A stretch of 48,812 nt of DNA from an uncultured Rubripirellula sp. Lineage in GTDB: Bacteria; Planctomycetota; Planctomycetia; Pirellulales; Pirellulaceae. A model generated the notes under the pieces. That model made no database searches, was not told the DNA's origin, and saw only the letters and a list, made by a program, of their open reading frames with translations. Below, piece by piece: positions 19,154 to 27,468 of the stretch. The DNA lies in contig CALIBL010000060.1 of the NCBI GenBank assembly GCA_938045805.1, forward strand, positions 1-48,812, given 5' to 3'. Position 1 is the first letter of the stretch; every line of letters begins with the position of its first letter. The position numbers were made by a program, and so were the translations under genes.

Positions 19154-20368
19154 TCACTGCGGCAACGAATCGGTCTTTGCTAATGCCTCGACGGCGACCG
19201 CTTGAAACTCGCCTCGCATTTCTGACCCATCGCTGTTGCCCATATTGGTTCGCTGAATCAACAAGATAAAGATGGTCTCCTCGACTGGATCCACCCAACC
19301 CTGAGTCCCGAAGGCCCCACCGTGCCCGTACGTCCCAGTGGAAAGCATTTTAGTGACTCCCTGAGGCTCCTTCACAATACACCAACCAAGTCCCCAAGTA
19401 TTGCCAGGCGTGAATCCAGTCTCCAAGTCACCAATTTGCGGAGACACCATCATCTGCACGGATTGACTTGAAAGAACGCGTTGACCGCGAAACTCACCTC
19501 CGTTGAGAACCATTTGGTAGAACCGAAAAAGATCCTGAGCGGTTGAAACCAATCCGCCTGATGGATTCGGCCCATCCTCTTCGGTGAAGGTCGAAATACG
19601 ATTACCCGCGACAGATAGCGTCCCCTCATTTTCCCCAGGCTTATAAATCACCGCCAAATTAGCGACGCCCTTGGCGTCGGGTCGAAATGTGGTTTTGCTC
19701 ATTCCCAACGGTTGGAAGATTCGTTCCCGCAAAAAATCTTCAAATGGTTGCCCACTCACCACTTCGACAACCCGTCCCGCTACGCTGACCCCTGGGCTGT
19801 ATTGCCATTTATCCCCCGGCTGAAAGCCGAGCGGCCGAGACGCAACCTCTGTCACATGATCTGCAAGTGAACCGCGAAAAACCTGATCGCCAACAATCCC
19901 AGAGGTGTGGGTTAACGCATCGCGAATGGTTAATTTCCGGCTCACCTCATCGCCACTTTTCAAACGAACATTACCGAACTCTGGCAGATATTTCTCGAGC
20001 GGGTCGTTAACATCCAACTTCCCTTGCTCATGCAAGATCATCACAGCGGTTGCCGTGATTGGCTTGGTCATTGATGCAATGGCAAAGCGAGTCCAACGCT
20101 GCATCTTTTTGTCTGACTCAATGTCCCGCAAGCCCACCGCACCAAAGTGAACCACCTTACCTCGATGAGCAACCAAAGTAACGGCTCCGGCGGCGCGTCC
20201 CTTGGCCACGTAGCGTTGCATCGCCTCATTGACGGAATCCATTACAGGGGGTGGCTGACGTTTGGGCTTTTCTACCGCTTGCGAATCACCACTCTGCGCG
20301 AGCACACTGCCACACACAGAAGTCAACAAAGTGAATGAAATTAAAGAGGGAAAAGCAAATCGAAACAT
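19154..20368 (-). CDS. Secreted serine hydrolase, class C beta-lactamase family
   Basis: From ATG 20368 the product is 404 residues with a clear signal peptide (FAFPSLISFTLLTSVCGSVLAQ). The beta-lactamase-related/DD-peptidase signatures are present: S-x-x-K as SMTK (Ser99-Lys102) in FAIASMTKPITATAVMILHE, a Tyr motif WQYSPGVSVAGRVVE in place of Y-A/S-N, and HGGAFGTQGWVDP in place of the K-T-G box. Such EstB/CubicO-type enzymes are esterases or peptidases, not necessarily lactamases. The Pro after Tyr-Ser (YSP rather than YxN) is a departure from AmpC. Two earlier starts (20428, 20380) add residues with no family character. It is followed by the GspF-like gene 4 nt later. Confidence 0.88.
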   Translation of the reverse strand: MFRFAFPSLISFTLLTSVCGSVLAQSGDSQAVEKPKRQPPPVMDSVNEAMQRYVAKGRAAGAVTLVAHRGKVVHFGAVGLRDIESDKKMQRWTRFAIASMTKPITATAVMILHEQGKLDVNDPLEKYLPEFGNVRLKSGDEVSRKLTIRDALTHTSGIVGDQVFRGSLADHVTEVASRPLGFQPGDKWQYSPGVSVAGRVVEVVSGQPFEDFLRERIFQPLGMSKTTFRPDAKGVANLAVIYKPGENEGTLSVAGNRISTFTEEDGPNPSGGLVSTAQDLFRFYQMVLNGGEFRGQRVLSSQSVQMMVSPQIGDLETGFTPGNTWGLGWCIVKEPQGVTKMLSTGTYGHGGAFGTQGWVDPVEETIFILLIQRTNMGNSDGSEMRGEFQAVAVEALAKTDSLPQ

Positions 20369-20525
20369 GACAGCAGCCATTTGATTCAAGAAACCGGTTA
20401 AAGCCACGCTACTCCCAACGTGATACATCGGCGAAGCGAAAGATAGATTGAACTACACCGTTGTGGTCAATCATCTTGACCCGAAGATGATACCATCGCA
20501 TCGACACTGTTGCAGCCAGCGATAA

Positions 20526-21491
20526 TCAAAGCGGGGCGGGGAGATCACGCTTATTCAAGCAAGCCCAAGCCATCAAGTAAAAAATCGCCCCCAAGAACAA
20601 TAGAATCAGAGGGTAAACCAAGGGTGGCAACGAGGCATCAGGGACCGGAACCGTCAAACTCCACGGTGCTCCGAAGCCCTGATCACCAACGAGTGAAGTC
20701 ATTTTCTGGGGCTTGTAACAACTGAAGAACGTCAGTGACAAAAGCCACTCCAGTGACTCTGCGGCCTTACCCAGTCCAAACATCACAAGCTGTGTGACGT
20801 ACACCGTTACCACCGCACCAACGGTACGCCAACGATACCGATCAATGGAACTGAAAAACGAAGCAAGTCCCAGTAAGAAAAAACCAAAGCTGAAAAGATG
20901 GAAAGTGGATGCAGCATAGGTGCGAACATCAACACGATCACTCAACGGCACGGTCACCTCGCTCGCCTCGCCGTTACTCAGTGGTATCTCCATATTCACC
21001 CAGGGTAATCGGAACGAGGGAACTGGAATCGACTCAGTGACCGATGTGAAATGAACGCCAGCCGTGACGCCCGCCCAGACCAGCAGACACAGACCAAGCA
21101 ACCCCGCAACAGCGACGCCCGCATGAGAAACCAGCAAGGATGTGCGGCTAATCGGTTGAGCGAGGGTCATCTCTAAGGTGCCTCGTCCAAGTTCACCACT
21201 CACCACATCGCTTCCGCGTGAAATGCACCAGATAACCGTGCAAAAAATCACAATGGGTTCGTCGAATGTCATCCCCACTCGACCAGGGTAAGTGAACAAG
21301 GCATCGAAATCGATCGGCGCAAATTTCTCAAATTCCCTGAACTGCTCAAGGATCGTTTGAAATTGCCCCATGTCCAGCAAGCTCACGACCCATACCCTGA
21401 CCCAAGCGAATGCAAACAGCGCCGCACCACAAGCGAAGAAAAGCAAAGACGATTGCCCAATATATTTTTTGATCAGGATTCGATGCAGCAT
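20526..21491 (-). CDS. ABC-2 type transporter permease
   Basis: This hydrophobic protein of about 321 residues has six probable membrane segments, for example SLLFFACGAALFAFAWVRV near the N-terminus, AVAGLLGLCLLVWAGVTAGV, HLFSFGFFLLGLASFF, VGAVVTVYVTQLVMFGLG and LVYPLILLFLGAIFYLMAW at the end. The segment VVSGELGRGTLEMTLAQPISRTSLLVSH is typical of ABC-2 export permeases. It starts with ATG 21491 in a TGATG junction with the stop of the ATPase gene; a GTG at 21494 is a less likely alternative. It therefore forms the membrane half of an exporter with the ATPase upstream. The cargo is unknown. Confidence 0.88.
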   Translation of the reverse strand: MLHRILIKKYIGQSSLLFFACGAALFAFAWVRVWVVSLLDMGQFQTILEQFREFEKFAPIDFDALFTYPGRVGMTFDEPIVIFCTVIWCISRGSDVVSGELGRGTLEMTLAQPISRTSLLVSHAGVAVAGLLGLCLLVWAGVTAGVHFTSVTESIPVPSFRLPWVNMEIPLSNGEASEVTVPLSDRVDVRTYAASTFHLFSFGFFLLGLASFFSSIDRYRWRTVGAVVTVYVTQLVMFGLGKAAESLEWLLSLTFFSCYKPQKMTSLVGDQGFGAPWSLTVPVPDASLPPLVYPLILLFLGAIFYLMAWACLNKRDLPAPL

Positions 21492-22582
21492 CACTCAGCT
21501 TCTCCAAATGACAATGCTTCGCCGAAATGCACCGAATCATAAACCGCGCGCAGTCCGAGTGGTTCGATCCTCATCCTCCGCAGTGACAATTGCTGCAACC
21601 AGGGCAACCAGTGAGCGAGATCGCCAGCCACATCAATCCGATAACCATAGAGTGGCGGTTCACCTACGACTGGGCAGTGCGATTGCTCCGATTCCCGAGT
21701 GATCACGATTACTCGATCGCTATTCCCGCACAATCCAGCGTTCACCTCTGCATCCGTTGGGGGTTGGATCTCTCGCTGAGGTGAACTCCCCCAGACTCGA
21801 TGCCTTTGCTGCAGGTCACTCATGTTCAATTCGAGTGCCAGCTTTCCATTCCGAAGAAAAGCAACGCGATCACAGGTTTGCTCAATTTCGCTAAGCACAT
21901 GTGAAGAAAAGATCACTGTTCTCCCCGCTTTGCGCGCTTCAAGAACCAGATCCAAGACAATCGCTCGGATCGTGGGATCTAAATTCGCGGTTGGTTCATC
22001 CAAAATCAGCAACGGAGTTGACAAAGAAAGAACCACCGAAAGAGCCAGTTTTTGTCGCATTCCCGTCGACATGAAGGCCACGTGCCTTCTCTGATTTAAC
22101 TCAAGCCTGTCCGCGATTTCCTGACTGCGTTCAAAGTTCCCCGCGGGGTGCATCTCCGCGAAGAAACGAAGAACCCCCACGCCTCGCATGTGCCTCGGTA
22201 GACGAGCATCACCCGGTAAGTAGGCGACCTGCTCCCTGAGCATCACACCATTGACTTGCGGATCGTAGCCACAAACCGTTGCGGACCCAGTGGTCGGCTT
22301 GAGAAAGCCGAGAAGAGACCGGATCAGCGTGGTTTTACCCGCACCATTAGGGCCTAATAGACCGAAGACAGAGCCTTGCCGTACGTCAAGATTACAGTCA
22401 GCAAGTGCGAAAAAGTCACCGTATCGCTTGGTTAGGCTCCGAACAGAAACCAGCGGTGGATCACTCTGATCTGGCCCAATGCTTTGGTTGAAAGGGCGCG
22501 GATCGGACATGCTGGCATCTGCATTCACGCTATTCGATCCTTGCTGCGGAGACAATCTTTGATCGACTGAGGTTGTGGTCAT
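21491..22582 (-). CDS. ABC transporter ATP-binding protein
   Basis: The 363-residue protein has the Walker A GPNGAGKTT (77-85), a Q-loop at VAYLPGDARLPRHM, a signature region MSTGMRQKLALS and Walker B LLILDEPTANLDP, followed by the switch His in VIFSSHVLSEIE. It is of the CcmA/DrrA-like type that pairs with ABC-2 permeases. About 45 poorly conserved residues precede the domain, so a later start such as ATG 22510 (MSDPRPFN) is possible. The C-terminus beyond about residue 275 is an extra domain without a recognised motif. It overlaps the permease start (TGATG), implying translational coupling, and lies 139 nt downstream of the 37-codon ORF described at 22722. Confidence 0.92.
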   Translation of the reverse strand: MTTTSVDQRLSPQQGSNSVNADASMSDPRPFNQSIGPDQSDPPLVSVRSLTKRYGDFFALADCNLDVRQGSVFGLLGPNGAGKTTLIRSLLGFLKPTTGSATVCGYDPQVNGVMLREQVAYLPGDARLPRHMRGVGVLRFFAEMHPAGNFERSQEIADRLELNQRRHVAFMSTGMRQKLALSVVLSLSTPLLILDEPTANLDPTIRAIVLDLVLEARKAGRTVIFSSHVLSEIEQTCDRVAFLRNGKLALELNMSDLQQRHRVWGSSPQREIQPPTDAEVNAGLCGNSDRVIVITRESEQSHCPVVGEPPLYGYRIDVAGDLAHWLPWLQQLSLRRMRIEPLGLRAVYDSVHFGEALSFGEAE

Positions 22583-22721
22583 GATGATGTCAGGGCTGTT
22601 CGGCAGTCGACTGGTGAACCGAGTGATACGCTCACCTGAGCAGTATTAACAACAGTCAATTCGCTCGCCACGGCCACCAGTAACTTCTACCGCCTGCGGG
22701 ACGTCACCAGAGAGTATTAAT

Positions 22722-22835
22722 TTAGAAAGATCCCGCAAGGACCCGTTTTTCCACTCGCAGCAAACGGGGCAATCCACCAAAATTTCGTCCGCGACGGCGC
22801 AAACAGTCTCTCTCTTCAGCAGTGAATGCCTTCAT
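22722..22835 (-). CDS. Candidate 37-aa basic peptide overlapping the argJ start
   Basis: The minus strand from ATG 22835 encodes a 37-residue basic peptide (MKAFTAEERDCLRRRGRNFG then GLPRLLRVEKRVLAGSF) ending at TAA 22724-22722. It has eight Arg and two Lys. Seven bases before its ATG stands GGAGGTGA (minus strand, 22850-22843), an eight-base match to the complement of the 16S 3' end. This is the strongest SD in the window, where most genes have weak ones. The ATG overlaps the argJ ATG (22834) on the opposite strand within CATG. It lies upstream of the ABC transporter on the same strand, 139 nt before it. I do not recognise a family. It could be a leader peptide, a small ribosome-associated protein, or chance. 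Confidence 0.45.
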   Translation of the reverse strand: MKAFTAEERDCLRRRGRNFGGLPRLLRVEKRVLAGSF

Positions 22836-24063
22836 GAGCCAGTCACCTCCCACTAGTTTAACCCCACTCGACGAACCCTCGGATAGCCTCCCCAAAGGTT
22901 TCCGCTTCGCAGGCACTGCTTGTGGTTTAAAAGCCAGCGGTAAAAAAGACATTTCCCTCATCGTCACCGACCGCCCCGTGGTTGCCGCAGGAGTCTACAC
23001 ACGAAACCAAATTGTTGCCGCTCCGGTAGTCAACAGTCGATCCAAAACACCTTCTTGTTCGATTCGAGCTGTGGTGACCAACAGCGGTAACGCCAACGCG
23101 TGCACCGGACAGCAAGGGATCGAGAATGCTCAAGCAATGTGCGAGCATCTTGCTGGCTTCATTGGCTGTGACCCTGAGCATGTACTGGTGATGAGCACCG
23201 GAGTGATTGGCGTACAACTTTCGATGGATCAGGTAAAAAACGGTATCGAAAAAGCCTACAAGGTATTGGCAGCCTCGACCGAGAACTTCCTCGAAGCAGC
23301 GGACGCGATCTGTACCACCGACCAATCTCTCAAAGTGGTCACTCGTGCCATCACGTTGGAAGGCCAAACCGTGAAGGTCGCAGGGATGGCAAAGGGAGCA
23401 GGAATGATTGCTCCAAATATGGCGACCATGCTTGCGGTCATCACAACCGATGCCACCCTTGATCATCAGCAGGCTCAGACAATGCTCAAGACGGCTTGCA
23501 ACGAAAGCTTCAATCGAATCAGTGTTGACGGACACACCAGCACAAACGACACCGTGCTTCTTTTAGCAAGCGGTGAAGCAGGTCCTGAACTCAGCGTCGA
23601 AGCACAGACACAACTGCAGCAAGAACTCAATCAGCTACTGAACGAACTCGCGAAACAAATTGTTCTCGATGGCGAGGGCGCCAAGCACATCATGGCGATT
23701 CAAGTGTGTGGAGCCGAACATGACGATGACGCCTTTATCATTGCCAAGACCGTTGCCGCCAGCCCACTCGTAAAAACAGCAATCACGGGAGGCGATCCTA
23801 ATTGGGGACGCATCGTTTCCGCAGCAGGTTATGCGGATGCTCACATCTCACCCGAAGAAACCTGTTTAGAAATCTGCGGAGAAACCATCTACGAGAACGG
23901 AACACCCGTCGCGTTCGATGCGGCACGCCTTAGCGAGACGATGAAATCGAACCGAGAAGTTCCGATCGTGTTGAAAGTCGGGCGAGGTGAAGGAACGGCC
24001 AAATACTGGTCGAGTGACTTGACGACCGCATACGTTGAATTCAATTCTGAATACACGACGTGA
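22834..24063 (+). CDS. argJ: Bifunctional glutamate N-acetyltransferase / amino-acid acetyltransferase ArgJ
   Basis: The protein (409 residues from ATG 22834) is full-length ArgJ, which recycles acetyl from N-acetylornithine to glutamate and, when bifunctional, uses acetyl-CoA, in cytoplasmic arginine synthesis. It shows LPKGFRFAGTACGLKASGKKD at the N-terminus and KGAGMIAPNMATMLAVITTDA (split as KGAGMIAPNM and ATMLAVITTDA), where Thr198 is the autocatalytic cleavage site and nucleophile. GGDPNWGRIVSAAGYA and the C-terminal TTAYVEFNSEYTT also fit. A GTG at 22822 is an alternative start; neither has an SD. Other arg genes are not in the window. The 5' end overlaps the antisense 37-codon ORF. 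It is convergent with the sulfatase that ends at 24093. Confidence 0.96.
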   Translation: MSQSPPTSLTPLDEPSDSLPKGFRFAGTACGLKASGKKDISLIVTDRPVVAAGVYTRNQIVAAPVVNSRSKTPSCSIRAVVTNSGNANACTGQQGIENAQAMCEHLAGFIGCDPEHVLVMSTGVIGVQLSMDQVKNGIEKAYKVLAASTENFLEAADAICTTDQSLKVVTRAITLEGQTVKVAGMAKGAGMIAPNMATMLAVITTDATLDHQQAQTMLKTACNESFNRISVDGHTSTNDTVLLLASGEAGPELSVEAQTQLQQELNQLLNELAKQIVLDGEGAKHIMAIQVCGAEHDDDAFIIAKTVAASPLVKTAITGGDPNWGRIVSAAGYADAHISPEETCLEICGETIYENGTPVAFDAARLSETMKSNREVPIVLKVGRGEGTAKYWSSDLTTAYVEFNSEYTT

Positions 24064-24092
24064 TTCGTCCCGCGCTAAAGAGCGTTCCAGAG

Positions 24093-25592
24093 TTAACGAT
24101 CTTTATCGAGTCGTTTCAGCATCTCTAATTTCATCGAAGCAATGATCTTGGGATGCTCGTCAGCCACGTTGACCGTCTCACCTAATGGCGAATGGTGATC
24201 ATATAACTCAACTTCTCCGTCGCGATGCAAAATCAAACGAAAACGATCATCGCGTATGGTTTGAGCACGATTGCTATAAGAGACCGCTACACCATCTGTG
24301 TCGGCCGGATCGAGTAGAGCACCGGATAAACTCGGAGCGGTTAAATGCTTTGGAGTGGGAATCCCGCTCAACTCGCAAAGTGTCGGATAAAGAGATCTCG
24401 TCTCGACGATCGCATCGGTAGCAGTTCCCCGCTGAGGTAAACCATCAGCAACGATAATCAATGGTGAATGCAGTGATTCTTCAAAGAGTGCGTGCTTGCC
24501 CCAAATCGCATGTTCACCAAGATGCCAACCGTGATCACCCCAAAGAACAACGACGGTGTCTTCGAGTAATTTCTTTGCAGCGATGCGGTCCATGATCCGC
24601 CCGACCTGTGCATCCGCGTAACTAACACAGGCGGCATAATGTCGCCGCACCTCGTCTGCAAACTCTTGATCCTCGTTCGGGTTCTTCCCCCAGCGGTTGT
24701 ACTTCATGAATTCGCCAGAACCGTGCCATGTCGTTTTCCCTGCGGGACGCTCAGGATGCGGAATTGCAGGTAGTTCAATTCCCTCGTAGGACTTCATGTA
24801 GCGAGCAGGTGCGCCGAACGGAAGATGCGGGCGCAAGATACCGACCGCCAAAAAGAAAGGGGAGCCGGAATTACTTGAGAGCAGATCAAGCTGACGTAAC
24901 GCTTCATCAACCGTCAATCCGTCGGGATATATTTCATCTCCACCCTCGACTGACTGGAAAACATCCATCTCCCCAGCTTTGACTCGGATCTCGCCATGAG
25001 CTAAGCCATGCATAGCGCCGCGTGGGTGCTTCCAAGCACCGGATGGATGAAGATGCCTCGTCCATGCGTTGGGCATTTCAATCTGCTGATCATCGTCCCA
25101 ATCAGGGCCACCTCGACCACCAGGATGGTGCGAAACCTTGCCGACCGAGACCGTGGCGTAGCCATGCTCACGGAACCAAGCGGGCATACTCGGTGGAACA
25201 CCATTCGCAGCCTGTCTTCGGGCCCGAGCAAACAGAGCATCATTGCCCGCCGAGCCATATTGACCGGTCAACAGTGTGTAGCGAGACGCTCCACAAGTAG
25301 GAGCCTGAACGAAGTGCCTTCGGAACAACCGCCCTTTCTCCGCCAATCGATCAATATTCGGCGAGTGAATGTAATCCTTACCAAAGCAAGCAAGTTCAGG
25401 TCGGAGATCATCGATGCAAAGTAACAGAATGTTTTTTGGGCTTTCATTACCTCGCACATTTTTAGCCGATTGCTTCGCAGTTTGAACCTCAGCTTGAGCG
25501 ATGGACTGAGCGTCAACCGCATTCGGTGTCAACAAATGCTCGGCACAGAATAACAACAGCACGATCAGCGAGCCGCAAGGTTGAAACGACAT
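24093..25592 (-). CDS. Secreted sulfatase, iduronate-2-sulfatase-like
   Basis: The product (499 residues from ATG 25592) has a signal segment ([20 protein letters not shown]), then [20 protein letters not shown] (about 54-73) with metal-binding Asp residues and the formylglycine motif [16 protein letters not shown] with Cys100 (C-x-A-x-R). The pattern [12 protein letters not shown] with CGASR is typical of the iduronate-2-sulfatase-like S1_7 group common in planctomycetes. Later blocks [21 protein letters not shown] provide the second metal site. The start at 25592 is chosen because GGGGA lies about 6 nt upstream; GTG 25607 and ATG 25604 are alternatives. It is monocistronic in appearance and convergent with argJ. 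Confidence 0.93.
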   Translation of the reverse strand: MSFQPCGSLIVLLLFCAEHLLTPNAVDAQSIAQAEVQTAKQSAKNVRGNESPKNILLLCIDDLRPELACFGKDYIHSPNIDRLAEKGRLFRRHFVQAPTCGASRYTLLTGQYGSAGNDALFARARRQAANGVPPSMPAWFREHGYATVSVGKVSHHPGGRGGPDWDDDQQIEMPNAWTRHLHPSGAWKHPRGAMHGLAHGEIRVKAGEMDVFQSVEGGDEIYPDGLTVDEALRQLDLLSSNSGSPFFLAVGILRPHLPFGAPARYMKSYEGIELPAIPHPERPAGKTTWHGSGEFMKYNRWGKNPNEDQEFADEVRRHYAACVSYADAQVGRIMDRIAAKKLLEDTVVVLWGDHGWHLGEHAIWGKHALFEESLHSPLIIVADGLPQRGTATDAIVETRSLYPTLCELSGIPTPKHLTAPSLSGALLDPADTDGVAVSYSNRAQTIRDDRFRLILHRDGEVELYDHHSPLGETVNVADEHPKIIASMKLEMLKRLDKDR

Positions 25593-25750
25593 ATCAATCC
25601 CCATCACATTCCGAACAGCGCAAACACACCTCGCCCACAGAAAGTGAGACTATCTACTAGCCCACCATTTCAGGAGTAAGCTTAACAGTTTGCTTGTAGA
25701 ACCGCATCCAAGGCAAAAAGATCGCACTTGGAAAGACCAACCAAGAGAGA

Positions 25751-26212
<462 letters not shown>

Positions 26213-26733
26213 GGAGAACGATCAAAGTAGATAGAGACACAGGAAGGCTGGCAATCAAAGTCGCGGATCATCACCGCCTACTGAAGATTCCAACCGAGAC
26301 AAACAAATCTCACAGCGTTTTAGCTGCGAAGGATACACTCAATCAATCGGCATTCCGACCCCGGAGATCATAAAATCACCCACCGACGTTCTGAGGGAAG
26401 ACGCAATCCGTACACTTCGTCCACCCGCTACAGCATACTTTCCACTGCCAAATACCAAAACAATACCATTGCAAACAAACTGGAAAAGATGGGCAAGTGG
26501 GCAGATATAGAGAAAAATAAATCGTGGTGAATCTACCGCCCCGCACGAGGCAAGGGAGCAAAAAAGACCGCTCTAGCCCCAAATCGACTCATTTTGGTAT
26601 GCACGGAACTTAGCACAGGGTGTTCATTTCAGAGAACGCCCCCGCCAAACCTACTCCCGCACTGGCGCCTCCTACAAAACGGCGATTGCCTACTGATCAG
26701 AAACGGCGGTCACTGTTCCTCAAGAAGCCAACA
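26213..26733. other. Intergenic region between the Asp-rich gene and the LpoB-like gene
   Basis: About 520 nt between divergent genes. I see no RNA gene or convincing protein-coding frame; the frame open from 26620 in phase with the LpoB-like gene is Pro/Lys/Arg-rich and has no family character. The last 130 nt hold the ECF-type promoter candidate listed separately. The rest is AT-richer than the flanking genes (for example around 26440-26530). Confidence 0.5.
26605..26633 (+). promoter_or_regulatory. Candidate ECF (sigma-E-like) promoter before the LpoB/COG3014 pair
   Basis: GGAACTT at 26605-26611 equals the consensus -35 of E. coli sigma-E promoters. It is followed after 17 nt by TCAGA at 26629-26633, near the TCTGA/TCAAA -10 consensus. 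It lies about 100 nt before the LpoB-like start. An envelope-stress promoter before envelope lipoproteins would make sense, but planctomycete ECF sigma factors have varied and mostly unknown targets, so this is only a visual match. Confidence 0.35.
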
Positions 26734-27447
26734 ATGAAATTCAACCATACAAACCGTTTTCTTAGTTTTGCTCTTCTCTTGGTCGCGTCCGTCGGATGCG
26801 CAAGTCAGTACGGACACATTCTCGCGGACAACGATGCCGATCTCGTTGGTAGCCACTCTGCCGGAGCCGCGACATGGAATCCACTGGTGGATCAGGCGGT
26901 CACTAAATTGCTCAGCCGCTGTCCATCACCGATCAAAACCGTTCACTTCACTGACGATTCATCTTCCTCTCACGATAGCGAGAGTATCGGCTCCGCGTTG
27001 GCAGACGGGACCGCGACCGTTTGCTTCATCGGTGTCGAGAACAAGAGTGCGGAAGAAATTGGTGATTTCAAAGACCAACTTTATGAGCGAATCGACATGC
27101 GGGTGAATGATACGGAGGCGTTTCGAGGGATCAGTCGACGTCTGGTTGACGCTGCCCTTCTGGAAACTCGCCTACGTCCCGACTCTCTCTTCCTTCCCGC
27201 TAATCGAGATCTTTTCGCGGCAGCGCTCGGACGACAGGGCACACCTGTTGACTACCTCCTCTATGCGACCATCACGAGCGGGACAACCGATCGAAATCAA
27301 ACCAGTCAGCGGAATTACCTGCTGACACTTGAACTGGTCAACCTGAGCTCTGGTGATGCAATTAAGGAATCCGCAGAGATTCGCAAAGGTTACAGCAAGA
27401 ATGCAGCAGCCAAATGGTGGCACTTTGGAATGATCAACGGCAATTAG
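26734..27447 (+). CDS. LpoB-like outer-membrane lipoprotein (penicillin-binding protein activator family)
   Basis: The protein (237 residues from ATG 26734) starts with a lipoprotein signal, LSFALLLVASVGC with the lipidation Cys at 22. The body fits the LpoB/COG3417 family: a strand-helix pattern around ATVCFIGVENKSAEEIGDFKD (split as ATVCFIGVENKS and AEEIGDFKD), DQLYERIDMRVNDTEAF, then DYLLYATITSGTTDRN and NYLLTLELVNLSSGDAIKES, where LpoB has its central beta sheet. In E. coli LpoB stimulates PBP1B in peptidoglycan synthesis. It is followed 21 nt later by a COG3014-like lipoprotein gene, a pairing also known in gammaproteobacteria. The frame is open upstream to 26620, but the extra residues are not signal-like, so ATG 26734 is preferred. 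Confidence 0.75.
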   Translation: MKFNHTNRFLSFALLLVASVGCASQYGHILADNDADLVGSHSAGAATWNPLVDQAVTKLLSRCPSPIKTVHFTDDSSSSHDSESIGSALADGTATVCFIGVENKSAEEIGDFKDQLYERIDMRVNDTEAFRGISRRLVDAALLETRLRPDSLFLPANRDLFAAALGRQGTPVDYLLYATITSGTTDRNQTSQRNYLLTLELVNLSSGDAIKESAEIRKGYSKNAAAKWWHFGMINGN

Positions 27448-27468
27448 TCCCTTGCCAAAGAAGGATCA

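Noticed and set aside
22927..23535. A 202-codon minus-strand open frame inside argJ
   Set aside because: It is antisense to a clear full-length argJ, has no SD, and its residues (Cys/His-rich) resemble antisense codon bias rather than a protein family.
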